DNA of 54,282 nucleotides from Dyella ginsengisoli LA-4 (GTDB lineage: Bacteria > Pseudomonadota > Gammaproteobacteria > Xanthomonadales > Rhodanobacteraceae): NCBI RefSeq assembly GCF_000334915.1, contig NZ_AMSF01000074.1, forward strand, positions 1 to 54,282. The letters run 5' to 3'. The notes below the pieces were generated by a model that ran no database searches, was not told where the DNA came from, and worked only from the letters and a program-made list of their open reading frames with translations. The translations under genes and the position numbers were made by a program. Shown piece by piece: positions 43,416-53,183 of the stretch (position 1 is its first letter; each line of letters begins with the position of its first letter).

Positions 43416-46400
43416 CTAGAGCATGGCAACCTTTGGTTGCTCCCTGAAGTGATGGGCCGAGCTTGCGATCAGCATCTCATCAGGCCAGTTTGCGTCCTGA
43501 TGGAGCGCTGCCGTCTCCGCAGAAATGGGATGGAAGCGGGACATCGCTTCGATCAACTGCTGCGCCTCACGCCCTATGCCGGAGGCATGCCCGAAGGCCC
43601 TCTCCCCAGGGACCGAACCTCGATCCAGCAGCTCGTCGACCATATCGGGACCGAATCTCCGAGCCGTTCGGCTAGATAGTGGCTGGAGCCCCCCTCTAGA
43701 GCGAGAAAGCAGAGAAGATCGAGAATCGGCCCCGCCCTGGGCGCTCAACGTATCCATCGGTGTGATCGATTCGTTCGCCATGAGAGACATCGCGGAAACG
43801 CTGTTGGGTGCAAATCCAGTTGGAAGCGGGGTCAATAGGCCGGCGAAGTCCGAGGCCGGAATGGCGTAGCCGCCGCTTGGCTGCACGTAACTGATGGACA
43901 GGTCCCCGCCCAGGAAGTGGTTCTGGACGCGCACCTGCTGGGCCAAGTCACCATCCACCAGGATGATCAGGTCATCCCCACTCTGGTGGAAGCTCAACCG
44001 GCTGCGGTCGACGCCATTGAAAAACAGCCAATCCGTGCCGCCACCGGTGTTGTCAATGACATCGCTGCCTGATCCGGCCTGCCAGATGTACTGATCGTCG
44101 CCGGTGCCACCGAGGAGGAGATCGTCGCCGTCCTCACCGACGAGGGTGTCGCTGCCAGCCCCTCCGATAAGGATGTCATCGCCTGAGCCGCTGAACGAGC
44201 CGTTCCCACCGGACAGATAATCGTTGCCATCTCCGCCGTCGAACTTGTCGTCACCACCGAAGCCGAAGATCGTATCGTCACCGCCGAGGCCGTGGATGAG
44301 ATCGCGGCCGTTGGTACCGAGCAATTGCTCTCCCGCAGCTGTGCCGTCGACGATGTTGGTGTAGTCACCATCGTTCCCTGGCTCGGTCGGCGTGCCCGGA
44401 TCGCCACTACCGCCCCCGACCAGAGCGTTGATCGCCGCGGTGTCGAGCATCGAGCCGCTCGCCGGTTGCACGAAGTCGATGGCGGCATCCCCACCCACGA
44501 AGTGGTTGGTGACGCGCACCGTACGGTTGGCATCGCCATCCACCGTGATCACCAGATCGTCGCCGTCGCGGCTGAAGCCCAGCTGTGACGTGGTAATGCC
44601 GTCGTTGAAGAAAATGCCGTCGTAGCCGCCGCCGGTGTTGTCGATGGTGTCCTGTCCGCCGCCGTAGACGTAGCTGTCATCGCCGGTGCCGCCGATCAGG
44701 GTGTCGTTACCGTCCTCGCCGCTGAGCGTGTCCTTGCCAGCGCCGCCCTCTAGGCGGTCTGCACCGGAGCCGGTGCCGCTGCCGTTTCCTCCAGCCAGAT
44801 AGTCGTCACCATCGCCGCCCTGCAGCGTGTCGTCCCCAGCCAAACCGAACAACTGATCATCACCGGCAAGCCCCTTGATCAGGTCCTTGCCGGCGCTGCC
44901 CACCAACTGCTCGCCGGCCGCGGTGCCCTCAATTACCTGGTCGTACTGCCCGCCGGTGCTGCCACCGGCCACGATCTGGTTGATTTCGGCCGTGGTGAGG
45001 TAGTAACCGCCATCCGGCTGCACGTAGTCGATGGCAGCATCGCCACCAAGGAAATGATTAGTCACGCGCACCGCAGGCGTCGTCCCGGCATCCACAAAGA
45101 TCAACAGATCGTCGCCGTCGCGGTCGAACGAGAGGCGTTCGCGGGTGATGCCGCCGGTGAAAAACACACCGTCAAAGCCACCATCGGAGTTGTCGATGAC
45201 ATCGCTGCCCGAGCTGACGTCGAAGACGTACTTGTCATCGCCGGTTCCGCCAATCAGCAGGTCGTCGCCACCACCGGCAACTATCGTGTCGTTGCCGCCA
45301 CCACCATCGATCCTGTTGGCTCCGCCGTTCCCGGCGATGTAGTTGTCCAAGTCGTTGCCGGTGCCGTCGATGTCCGCGCTACCGGTCAGGAACAGGTTCT
45401 CGACGTTGGCCGAAAGCGCGTACGAGGCAGACGCCTGCACTTGGTCGGTGCCACCGTTTGCGCCCTCGATGACGACGTCGCTTCCATCGTCGACGATGTA
45501 GTTGTCGTTGCCGGCGCCGCCTTCAAGATGATCCACGCCGGTTCCGCCATCGAGATAATCGTCACCGGCGCCGCCGATCAGCGTGTCGCTGCCGGTGCCG
45601 CCGAACAGCGCATCATTGCCGTCCAGGCCCTGTAGCGTATCGTCGCCGTCCCAGCCTCCAAGCGTGTTGTCGCCGCTGTTGCCGGCGATCAGATTGTCCA
45701 GGTCGTTGCCGTTACCGGTCGCGACGCCATCGGCCAGGATCAGGTTCTCGACGTTGTCCTTGAGCACGAGGTTGGTCTCGTAACGGCGTTCGACCGTATC
45801 CAGACCCTCGTCGGCGTTCTCGTAGACCCAGTCGCCGCTCGACTCCTCGATGAAGTAGTCGTCGCCCAGCCCGCCGTAGAGCGAGTCAGCCCCCTGCCCG
45901 CCCTCCAGGCGGTTGTTGCCGGCGTTGCCGACCAGCACGTTGTCCTGGTCGTTACCCGTGCCGTCGAGGTTGGCCGTGCCAAGCAGGGTGAGATTTTCCA
46001 GCGTGGCGCCCAGCACGTAGTCGATGCTCGACTCGACCGTGTCCACGCCTTCTCCGGCGGCTTCCACGACCTGGTCGCCCACGTTGTCGACCACGTAGGT
46101 GTCGTCGCCCAGGCCGCCGGCCAGCACGTCGGCTCCCGCTCCACCGTCCAGGCGATTGGAGGCGGTGTTGCCTAGAATGGTGTTGTCGCCACTGTTGCCC
46201 GTGCCACGCCAAGCGCCGCTTCCTTCCACCAGGACGAGCTTTTCGATGTTCTCCGAGAGCGTGTAGCTGCTGGACGCGTTGACAACGTCGAAGCCCTCGC
46301 CGATCAGCTCGACGATGACGTCGCCCTCCGCATCGACCGCGTAGGTATCGTCGCCGGCGCCGCCGATCGACTGGTCGATGCCGCGCCCGCCATCCAGCAG

Positions 46401-49400
46401 GTCGTTGCCGGCGCCGCCGACCAGCGTGTCGTCGCCGTCGTTGCCCTGCAGCACGTCGTCGCCGTCCAAGCCTTCGAGGTGGTTGGCGCCACTATTGCCG
46501 ACCAGCTCGTTGTCGAGCGTATTGCCGGTGCCATCGACCGAAGCCACCCCCGCCAGCTCCAGTCGCTCGACGTTGGCCGACAGGGTGTAGCTCACTGTGC
46601 TGCGGATCGTGTCCTGGCCCTCGCCTGCCACCTCGGTCACCGTGTCGCCGGCATCGTCCACGAGATAGACGTCGTCACCGCCGCCGCCGTACATCTGGTC
46701 CTGGCCCGTGCCGCCGTCGAGCACGTCGCCGTCGGCGCCGCCGCGCAGCACGTCGTTGTCCGTGCCGCCCGACAGGTGATCGGCGCCGTCGCCGCCGTCC
46801 AGGGTATCCGCTCCCGCGCCGCCGGCGAGGTCGTCGTTGCCGATGCCGCCGGAAAGCGCGTCCACGCCATCGCCGCCGTCGAGCAGGTCATCGCCTGCGC
46901 CGCCAAAGAGCTGGTCGTTGCCGCCTTCGCCATAGAGCTGGTCGCTGCCGTCTCCGCCATCAACGATATCGTCGCCCTCACCCGCGCGGACGATGTCCTG
47001 TCCGCCCAGGCCATCGATGGTATTGCCCAGTACGTTGCCGAAAATGGTGTCGTCGACCGCCGTGCCCAGCATTACCTGTGCGTCGATGTCCTGCGGGGAA
47101 AGCGACCACAGCGATCCCGTATCGATGGCCAGCGACGCCGTCGCCAGCCCCGTCGCTCCATCGAAGAACTGCTCGAAGCGAACCTCGTCGCCGGAGCTGC
47201 TCGCGAAACGAATGACCAAAGTGGTGCCGTCGCGACGCATGCATACATCGGTGACCGGCAACCCATCCAGGGCCAGGGTGTTCAGCCCCTGCAGGTCCGA
47301 GATCCGGTCCTTTCCGTCGCCACGGGCGAACACGTAGCGATCCTCGCCTGCACCGCCATACAGGAGATCGTCGCCGGTCCCGCCGGCCAGGGTGTCGGCG
47401 CCGTCGCCGCCGCGGATCTCGTCGTCGCCATCGCCGCCGGAGAGCTGGTCGTCGCCGGCCTCGCCGGAAAGCCAGTCACGGTCGGCGCCGCCATCGATTA
47501 CGTCGTTGCCGTCGCCGCCGTACAAGGCGTCGAGGCCGCCACCGCCTAGCAGATGGTCGTCGCCCGCTCCGCCTGACAACGTATCGTTGCCGTCGTCGCC
47601 GGCAAGCGTATCGACGCCATTGCCACCGTCGAGGAAATCGGCGCCGGCACCGCCGGTGAGTGCATCGTCGCCATCGCCTCCGACGATACTGTCGTCACCC
47701 AATCCACCCGAAAGCGTGTCGTTCCCGACGTAGCCCACGAGGGTGTCGTTACCGTCAGTGCCCACTTGGACAAGGGCCTTCACGGCGTCGACATCCCACA
47801 CGGTGCCATCGGCGAAGCGAATCTCATCCAGACGGAAGGCGCCTGCCGCGTCGTCGCGGAAATACTGCTGCACGTAGACGCGATCGTCGCTGCCACTGAT
47901 CTGGAGCGACAGATCGTCCCCGATGCGGGTGGCGACCACGTCTGCCGTCCCGATCCCCGCCGCGAACTCGAGGCTGTCGATGCGGCCTGCATCGGAATCG
48001 TTGTTGTAGATGGTGTCGTGGCCGTCGCCCCTCGCGAATACGTAGGTGTCGTCGCCGGCGCCGCCCACCAGGTAGTCGTTGCCCGTACCGCCCACAAGGA
48101 GATCGTCGCCATTGTCGCCGGCCAGGCGATCATCCTGCGCGCCGCCTTCCAATATGTCATCGCCGGCACCACCAGAGAGCGCGTCGTTTCCATCGTCTCC
48201 GACTAACATGTCATTGCCGTCGTCGCCGTTGAGCGTATCGGCGCCATCACCACCCGACAGCGTGTCGTTGCCGCCGCGGCCGGACAGCCAATCATTGCTC
48301 GCACCACCCGAGATGACATCGTCACTTTCGTAGCCATAGATGTCATCGTCGCCCTCAGTCGCATTCAGTACGCGTAGTTTGACATCTGCGATGGTCCAAA
48401 CCGTACCGTCTGCGAAATGCAATTCATCCAGGCGATACGGACTAGTGGCGTCGTCACGGAAATACTCTTGAATATCGACGCGATCATCGGTGCCAACGAT
48501 CGATATACATAGATAATTACCGCTTCGCCACATCTTGATGTCATTCGGCGCCACGCCCGGCGCCAACTCAAGTACGTCCTTGCGCAAAGTGCTGATGTCG
48601 TAATTGTTGATGCGGTCATGACCATGGCCACGCCCGAAGATATAGGTGTCGCTGCCGTCATCACCAGAGAGATAATCATCTCCACGCCCTCCGCTAAGTC
48701 GGTCGTCACCGGCACCACCGCTGAGCGAGTCATCGCCCGCGCCACCACCCAACGTATCGTTACCTTCCCCGCCGCGAAGCTGGTCGCCGTCGTCGCCCCC
48801 GTATAGGGCATCTTGCCCGCTGCCACCATCCAAATAATCACCGCCGGCGCCGCCGAGCAGCAAGTCATCATCGTCTTCACCATACACCGAGTCATTGCCG
48901 GCTCCGGCAACGACAACGTCGTTGCCCGCACCGCCACGTAGCGATTCGACACCGGTTGTCTGATCAAGGCCAAGGAGGATGTCATCCTTTGAGGTACTTG
49001 GTGCGGAAACGAGCGTGCTGCCGTCCAGTGTGCTGAGGGTCACCCCCATTCCGCGAAGCTTTCCATATAGGTCCGGATCCGATGCCGCGTCCCTTGCCCA
49101 TTGGCGTAACAAATCGAAGCCATCGGTCCAGCCAGTGTCGGCCAGATCTTGTGCGTTGAACTTGACCAACTCGGCCAAATCCAGCAAGGCGTCGACCGGA
49201 CGAGTCGCGCGAACATCCTGCAACTGGGCTACAAGCTCCGAATAGTCATATACCACTGCTTGCTGGGTAGGGGACCAAGCGATTGACACTTTGCCGAGGT
49301 AGCTGGCGAGACGCGTCTGCATGGCCAGATCACGGTAAGCAGCCTCAAAGAACGCGTCATAAATTTTCTGATATTGCGCTATTGAGCTGCTGCCCCACCA

Positions 49401-50858
49401 GATGTCAGTAATGTGGCCTGCACCAGCAATGGCTTCGACTACGCGGACCATACGCGTGTTGGCCGAGTCCAGCTCCGTGGGTGCCGGCCAGACAGCAGCC
49501 TCTCCAGGGCGCAGACGGACGATATTTTCAGAACTGGCATCTTCAACAGCACCGCCGGCATATAGAAATATGGTCTGGTCGTCGAATGATGGACTGGTAT
49601 GTGCCCACTCGTATAAGACTGTCGCCAACGCAGCGCGCTGAGTGTCACGTGAGTTGGCACCGGCAAAAACCGAAAGTGCCTCTGACAGGGAGGGGGATCC
49701 CACGCTCGCTTCCCGCAGGCTGCGTAGGGAACCGATACCCTGCAGAGTGGGAAGATTCTTCAACTCGTCAGGAATCTCGACCGGGGCAACGTACTCGCTA
49801 GCCATGTTGTCGTTGTCGAAATTGAAGTCATTCATCACGCCAGTCGTTACCGCGCCATCCTCGTCGACTCGAGTGAAGGTGCCGCTCGCCACGATATCGC
49901 CACCAACCACCGAGCTACTTTGGTTCGTGTGGGCCGTGCCCAAACTGACGATGCCTAGTTGATCGAGCGTCAACAGTTCGGATGCCTCACTGACGCCGTT
50001 GCCATTAATGTCACGCCAAACCCTCAGTGAGGTAAAGGCCGTGTCCCGGTAATCCACAACATTATCGTGATTTTCGTCTAGATCCCCTAGAGCAGCAAAA
50101 CCATCACTTGCCCGTCCACCTGCAGCCAAAGCAGTCTGGTCGCCAAAAAGTTCCGCGCCGCTGTTGATCAGCCCATCGCCGTTAATGTCTCGTACCAGTA
50201 AGCCGTCGTCGCTTCCCACCCAGCCAGTCGCAGTGCGTATACCATCCCCGTCGTGGTCGAACAGCGTGCCGTTCCAGTTTTCCTCCGCATTTGTGCTGAC
50301 CAAGCCGTCACCATTGAGGTCCAGCGCTAGAGGGTCATAGCGGATGACTCGATATGTGCCGTCCGGGAGACCGTCTAAGTAGTCGCGCAATCTTTGTATC
50401 AGTGGCTCCCACCAGTAACCAGGATGTTCTGGAACGACGATGTCCTGAAGGTCGTCGATGTTGTGCGTTGGCCAGATGTCGCCTTCGAAGTTGTTAGGAT
50501 TGAGGCCAGCAACAAAAAGTGCCTTCCAAGTAAAATCAATGCAGCTATTATTAAGTCCGTTGTACTCTGTATCGAAACCAAACGCGTTCGGATTTTCACC
50601 GAACGCCTTGAGCATTGCATACTGGGCATCGGATATCTCTATCTCGCGCGAGTAGGCCGTGCTCTCGTAGTTCTCGCTATCGTTTGTGTATACCTTGCCG
50701 GGCCCGAAGGGGTCGCCGTGATCAATTGGGGCAAAGCCGTAGCTGCTTGTGTTTCCTGCGCTGTCGGTAAGCTGATACCACATGTGCCCAACTGAAGAAG
50801 TGCCTCCTTCCCGCAATGAGGTTCCACGGTTGGAGATATTTACCGTGATGGTCGGCAT
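43416..50858 (-). CDS. Giant RTX protein with N-terminal papain-like domain, type I secreted
   Basis: A 2,480-residue acidic protein with no signal peptide. Residues 1-150 hold H25 (SVGHMWYQL) and C106 (NNSCIDFTWKAL), the H-then-C order of permuted NlpC/P60 or LRAT-like papain folds. Residues 170-330 resemble the FrpC-type calcium region (DPLALDLNGDGL, DHDGDGIRTATGW, DINGDGLINSGAELFG). From about 630 to 2,270 come dense GGxGxDxLx nonapeptide blocks with hemolysin-related spacers (RGDGHDTI...EIRFADGTVWDV). The last 150 residues lack repeats and may carry the secretion signal. The type I exporter genes lie upstream on the same strand, and a lipoprotein gene ends 11 bases before its start. Role as toxin or adhesin is undecided. 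Confidence 0.85.
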   Translation of the reverse strand: MPTITVNISNRGTSLREGGTSSVGHMWYQLTDSAGNTSSYGFAPIDHGDPFGPGKVYTNDSENYESTAYSREIEISDAQYAMLKAFGENPNAFGFDTEYNGLNNSCIDFTWKALFVAGLNPNNFEGDIWPTHNIDDLQDIVVPEHPGYWWEPLIQRLRDYLDGLPDGTYRVIRYDPLALDLNGDGLVSTNAEENWNGTLFDHDGDGIRTATGWVGSDDGLLVRDINGDGLINSGAELFGDQTALAAGGRASDGFAALGDLDENHDNVVDYRDTAFTSLRVWRDINGNGVSEASELLTLDQLGIVSLGTAHTNQSSSVVGGDIVASGTFTRVDEDGAVTTGVMNDFNFDNDNMASEYVAPVEIPDELKNLPTLQGIGSLRSLREASVGSPSLSEALSVFAGANSRDTQRAALATVLYEWAHTSPSFDDQTIFLYAGGAVEDASSENIVRLRPGEAAVWPAPTELDSANTRMVRVVEAIAGAGHITDIWWGSSSIAQYQKIYDAFFEAAYRDLAMQTRLASYLGKVSIAWSPTQQAVVYDYSELVAQLQDVRATRPVDALLDLAELVKFNAQDLADTGWTDGFDLLRQWARDAASDPDLYGKLRGMGVTLSTLDGSTLVSAPSTSKDDILLGLDQTTGVESLRGGAGNDVVVAGAGNDSVYGEDDDDLLLGGAGGDYLDGGSGQDALYGGDDGDQLRGGEGNDTLGGGAGDDSLSGGAGDDRLSGGRGDDYLSGDDGSDTYIFGRGHGHDRINNYDISTLRKDVLELAPGVAPNDIKMWRSGNYLCISIVGTDDRVDIQEYFRDDATSPYRLDELHFADGTVWTIADVKLRVLNATEGDDDIYGYESDDVISGGASNDWLSGRGGNDTLSGGDGADTLNGDDGNDMLVGDDGNDALSGGAGDDILEGGAQDDRLAGDNGDDLLVGGTGNDYLVGGAGDDTYVFARGDGHDTIYNNDSDAGRIDSLEFAAGIGTADVVATRIGDDLSLQISGSDDRVYVQQYFRDDAAGAFRLDEIRFADGTVWDVDAVKALVQVGTDGNDTLVGYVGNDTLSGGLGDDSIVGGDGDDALTGGAGADFLDGGNGVDTLAGDDGNDTLSGGAGDDHLLGGGGLDALYGGDGNDVIDGGADRDWLSGEAGDDQLSGGDGDDEIRGGDGADTLAGGTGDDLLYGGAGEDRYVFARGDGKDRISDLQGLNTLALDGLPVTDVCMRRDGTTLVIRFASSSGDEVRFEQFFDGATGLATASLAIDTGSLWSLSPQDIDAQVMLGTAVDDTIFGNVLGNTIDGLGGQDIVRAGEGDDIVDGGDGSDQLYGEGGNDQLFGGAGDDLLDGGDGVDALSGGIGNDDLAGGAGADTLDGGDGADHLSGGTDNDVLRGGADGDVLDGGTGQDQMYGGGGDDVYLVDDAGDTVTEVAGEGQDTIRSTVSYTLSANVERLELAGVASVDGTGNTLDNELVGNSGANHLEGLDGDDVLQGNDGDDTLVGGAGNDLLDGGRGIDQSIGGAGDDTYAVDAEGDVIVELIGEGFDVVNASSSYTLSENIEKLVLVEGSGAWRGTGNSGDNTILGNTASNRLDGGAGADVLAGGLGDDTYVVDNVGDQVVEAAGEGVDTVESSIDYVLGATLENLTLLGTANLDGTGNDQDNVLVGNAGNNRLEGGQGADSLYGGLGDDYFIEESSGDWVYENADEGLDTVERRYETNLVLKDNVENLILADGVATGNGNDLDNLIAGNSGDNTLGGWDGDDTLQGLDGNDALFGGTGSDTLIGGAGDDYLDGGTGVDHLEGGAGNDNYIVDDGSDVVIEGANGGTDQVQASASYALSANVENLFLTGSADIDGTGNDLDNYIAGNGGANRIDGGGGNDTIVAGGGDDLLIGGTGDDKYVFDVSSGSDVIDNSDGGFDGVFFTGGITRERLSFDRDGDDLLIFVDAGTTPAVRVTNHFLGGDAAIDYVQPDGGYYLTTAEINQIVAGGSTGGQYDQVIEGTAAGEQLVGSAGKDLIKGLAGDDQLFGLAGDDTLQGGDGDDYLAGGNGSGTGSGADRLEGGAGKDTLSGEDGNDTLIGGTGDDSYVYGGGQDTIDNTGGGYDGIFFNDGITTSQLGFSRDGDDLVITVDGDANRTVRVTNHFVGGDAAIDFVQPASGSMLDTAAINALVGGGSGDPGTPTEPGNDGDYTNIVDGTAAGEQLLGTNGRDLIHGLGGDDTIFGFGGDDKFDGGDGNDYLSGGNGSFSGSGDDILIGGAGSDTLVGEDGDDLLLGGTGDDQYIWQAGSGSDVIDNTGGGTDWLFFNGVDRSRLSFHQSGDDLIILVDGDLAQQVRVQNHFLGGDLSISYVQPSGGYAIPASDFAGLLTPLPTGFAPNSVSAMSLMANESITPMDTLSAQGGADSRSSLLSRSRGGLQPLSSRTARRFGPDMVDELLDRGSVPGERAFGHASGIGREAQQLIEAMSRFHPISAETAALHQDANWPDEMLIASSAHHFREQPKVAML
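44080..48960 (-). repeat. RTX nonapeptide repeat tract
   Basis: The DNA encodes many GGxGxDxLx repeats in blocks, seen on the plus strand as recurring words like GTCGTCGCC and GTCGTTGCC. Two kinds of spacer alternate: dihydrolase-like HCBP-related units with FADGTVW, and units of the DDTYVVDNVGDQVVEAAGEG type. The repeats bind calcium and fold the protein after export. Confidence 0.88.
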
Positions 50859-50869
50859 ACTGAGACTCC

Positions 50870-51352
50870 CTATTTCCCTGAGAAGGTCCGTTGAACAACG
50901 ACGCCCGGCACAAAGCTCGGTTGGTGAAGTGACCTTCCGGAGAACGAAACCCGGACTAGGTAAGTCCCTTTAACCAAGCGCGCACGTACCAGTTCCATGT
51001 ACAGCACTTCATCGCTCCACGACGAAAACTTTGGATTAACTACTCTTACGCTCACTATCCTTCTATCTGGATCCAACTCCGGTGCGAGTGTTACCTCAGC
51101 CACCAATGCCTCAGTGGCTGCATCGTTTGACAGATAGCTCCACGCCCGTTGCCGGTTAGCGTGGTTCTGTTCGGTTAGACCGATCACCTTGGCTTCCAAC
51201 GACACGGAGTAGAACGTCTCTTCGGTGACTTCGAAGGTGCCTTGAACCTCGTCAGTTGAGGACAGGGTTCGTTGAAAAGGAACGGACTCTCCGTGCGAGC
51301 AGCCAAACAGCATCGATCCCATGAGCACCACTGGCACTAACTTGTCCCGCAT
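50870..51352 (-). CDS. Small lipoprotein upstream of the RTX gene
   Basis: A 160-residue protein starting MRDKLVPVVLMGSMLFGC. The N-terminal hydrophobic segment ends in a lipobox (LFGC), so the mature protein would be lipid-anchored, probably in the periplasm. GGAG lies 7 bases before this ATG; an ATG two codons earlier is an alternative. The remainder is a predicted beta-rich domain (GTFEVTEETFYSVSLEAKV, PDRRIVSVRVVNPKF) I do not recognise. It is co-transcribed with the RTX gene, 11 bases apart, and the RTX ribosome site lies within that junction. An immunity or processing role is a guess from position. Confidence 0.65.
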   Translation of the reverse strand: MRDKLVPVVLMGSMLFGCSHGESVPFQRTLSSTDEVQGTFEVTEETFYSVSLEAKVIGLTEQNHANRQRAWSYLSNDAATEALVAEVTLAPELDPDRRIVSVRVVNPKFSSWSDEVLYMELVRARLVKGTYLVRVSFSGRSLHQPSFVPGVVVQRTFSGK

Positions 51353-51427
51353 ACTCATTCTCCAATTCAGCAATAATGGTAGGCGCCAAGATCGGCATGA
51401 GTGCCAATGCTCGGCCACGACCGATCT

Positions 51428-51605
51428 CTAAAGTCTGTTCCTGACCGCGCTGATAGCTTCGTCGAAGATAAAAATGTGCGGATCGTCGACCAGCGACGGG
51501 GCGACGGCAACGCGCTGCCTCTGCCCACCGGAAAGGGATGGCGCCATGCTCGCGGACCACAGTGTCGTAGACTTCGGAAAACTCGGTGATGAAGTCGCGT
51601 GCGCT
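51428..51605 (-). pseudogene. Relic of a second type I ABC transporter
   Basis: Minus-strand frames give RDFITEFSEVYDTVVREHGA, then after a one-base frame change [19 protein letters not shown] and IFIFDEAISAVRNRL before a stop. This is the ABC signature and Walker B region, parallel to [20 protein letters not shown]...[16 protein letters not shown] in the intact transporter at 53184-54282. Only about 60 codons remain. It lies in the 405-base space between the adaptor and lipoprotein genes, which otherwise shows no gene. Confidence 0.75.
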
Positions 51606-51757
51606 AGACGACTGGCTCGCCTGCGATGGTGAGCTAATCTTTCCACACAAAGTCGATAAAAAACGTCGCTCGCCATTGAGCCCTTCCTTACATGTGATAA
51701 CTGTCGGCAAAAATTATGACTATGCGTCCCAGTTCCAGCTCCACGCGAGTCACCAGA

Positions 51758-53179
51758 TCAACGCTCCCGCATCGCCTCCCCAGTCGCCCTTCGCAGTGGA
51801 TCAATGATGTAATCAATAACCCGGCGCTTCCCCGTCTTGATCTCCGCCGCCAATGCCATGCCCGAGGTCAGGTGCACCTCAATGCCATCGATCTGTAGTG
51901 TCGCAGCCTTCATCCGCACATGTGCCTGATAAACCAGCCCGAGCTCCTCGTCCTGGATGGCGTCATGTGAAACACTCACTACGACACCTTCGACATAGCC
52001 GTAGCGCGTGTACGGAAAGCTTTCGATCTTGATCGTGGCCCGCTGCCCAGGACGTACAAAGCCGATGTCCTGGTTGAGTACGGTGGCCTCCACTTCCATC
52101 TGGTCGTTCTCGGGCACAACAGATAGCAACGGCTGTGCCGGCGTAACCACACCTCCCACGGTGTGCACGGCCAACTGCTGCACCGTTCCAGATACAGGAG
52201 CTCGTAGCTCCATGAGTGCATTACGCTGGGTGGTGCGCACTACTTCCGGTTCGAATTGCAGAATCTGCTCGCGCGCCTGGCGCAGTTCGTCCAGCAACTG
52301 ACGGCGGGTATCGGTCACGGTGACGGTCAGTTCCTCTCTCGCACCGACGATAGCCGACTGCAACTCGGCCCGACGACTACTCTGCCCTGCCAGATCTCGC
52401 TCGGCGTTGATGCGCTCCTGCTTACGTAGCAGGTATTCCTGACGCGGCACGTAGTTCTTGTCGAGCAACTTTTCGTAATCCATGACGCGAGTGCGCGATA
52501 TCTCCAGGTATTGCTCCAGCGGAGCGATGGCCGATTCGACCGTGCGAAGTTCAGCCTGCTTCTGCTGCACCATGGCTTGCAGACTTTGCTTCTTGGCAGC
52601 GAAGGCGGCGTACTCACTAAACGCGAGACGTTGGGTGGCCTCGAAACGATCGGCAGGCAAGTCCCTATCCGGGGACATGACTGGCGGTGTTGCGGTGTCG
52701 ATGGCTTGGACCAGCGCCGCGGACCGGGCGGCCGCAAGCCGCGCGCTGAGCAATGCCTCCACGGCCTTACGGCTATCGGCTGTGGTGGAGGTGGCATCCA
52801 GTTCAATGAGCAGATCGCCCTGCTTCACTTCTTGACCATCATGCACAAGGATGCGCCGTACAACGGCGGTTTCAGCCGGCTGTACGATCTTGGTGCGGCT
52901 GCTGGTTATCGTCTTTCCAGGAGCAACAGCGACGACATCCAGCTTGCCGAAGCAAGCCCACAGCAAGGCGATACAGAACAGCGACATGATGATCCACAAG
53001 CTGACGCGCGGCGCCGGTGACAGTGGCGTTTCGGCCAGCTCGAGATGTGCCGGAAGGAACGCCAATTCCTCGCGCGTGCGCTGAATGGGTTCCAGTGCAC
53101 GACGTTCGGCCCAGGCCGCACGAAAGACCTGTCCATAACGTCGAAGCATGTCGCCGATGGCGCTCCATTTGCCGGTCAT
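51758..53179 (-). CDS. HlyD-type membrane fusion protein of type I secretion
   Basis: A 473-residue periplasmic adaptor. It has a cytoplasmic N-terminal stretch, one membrane helix at about residues 60-78 (SLWIIMSLFCIALLWACFG), then the lipoyl/barrel part (VAPGKTITSSRTKIVQP, LVHDGQEVKQGDLLIELDA), a long coiled-coil hairpin (about 130-320) and the closing lipoyl half (LRAPVSGTVQQLAVHTVGGVV) with a C-terminal barrel. It links the ABC transporter to an outer membrane channel (TolC type), not present in this window. The gene starts 4 bases after the transporter gene stops, same strand. Confidence 0.92.
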   Translation of the reverse strand: MTGKWSAIGDMLRRYGQVFRAAWAERRALEPIQRTREELAFLPAHLELAETPLSPAPRVSLWIIMSLFCIALLWACFGKLDVVAVAPGKTITSSRTKIVQPAETAVVRRILVHDGQEVKQGDLLIELDATSTTADSRKAVEALLSARLAAARSAALVQAIDTATPPVMSPDRDLPADRFEATQRLAFSEYAAFAAKKQSLQAMVQQKQAELRTVESAIAPLEQYLEISRTRVMDYEKLLDKNYVPRQEYLLRKQERINAERDLAGQSSRRAELQSAIVGAREELTVTVTDTRRQLLDELRQAREQILQFEPEVVRTTQRNALMELRAPVSGTVQQLAVHTVGGVVTPAQPLLSVVPENDQMEVEATVLNQDIGFVRPGQRATIKIESFPYTRYGYVEGVVVSVSHDAIQDEELGLVYQAHVRMKAATLQIDGIEVHLTSGMALAAEIKTGKRRVIDYIIDPLRRATGEAMRER

Positions 53180-53183
53180 GGCG

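Noticed and set aside
45054-47549. Plus-strand open frames opposite the RTX repeats (193 and 356 residues)
   Set aside because: Their Val/Ala/Ile repeats simply mirror the RTX codons on the other strand.
44080-48960. Regular DNA repeats that could suggest a CRISPR array
   Set aside because: The repeats are in-frame codons for GGxGxDxLx units; there are no constant repeats with unique spacers and no cas genes.
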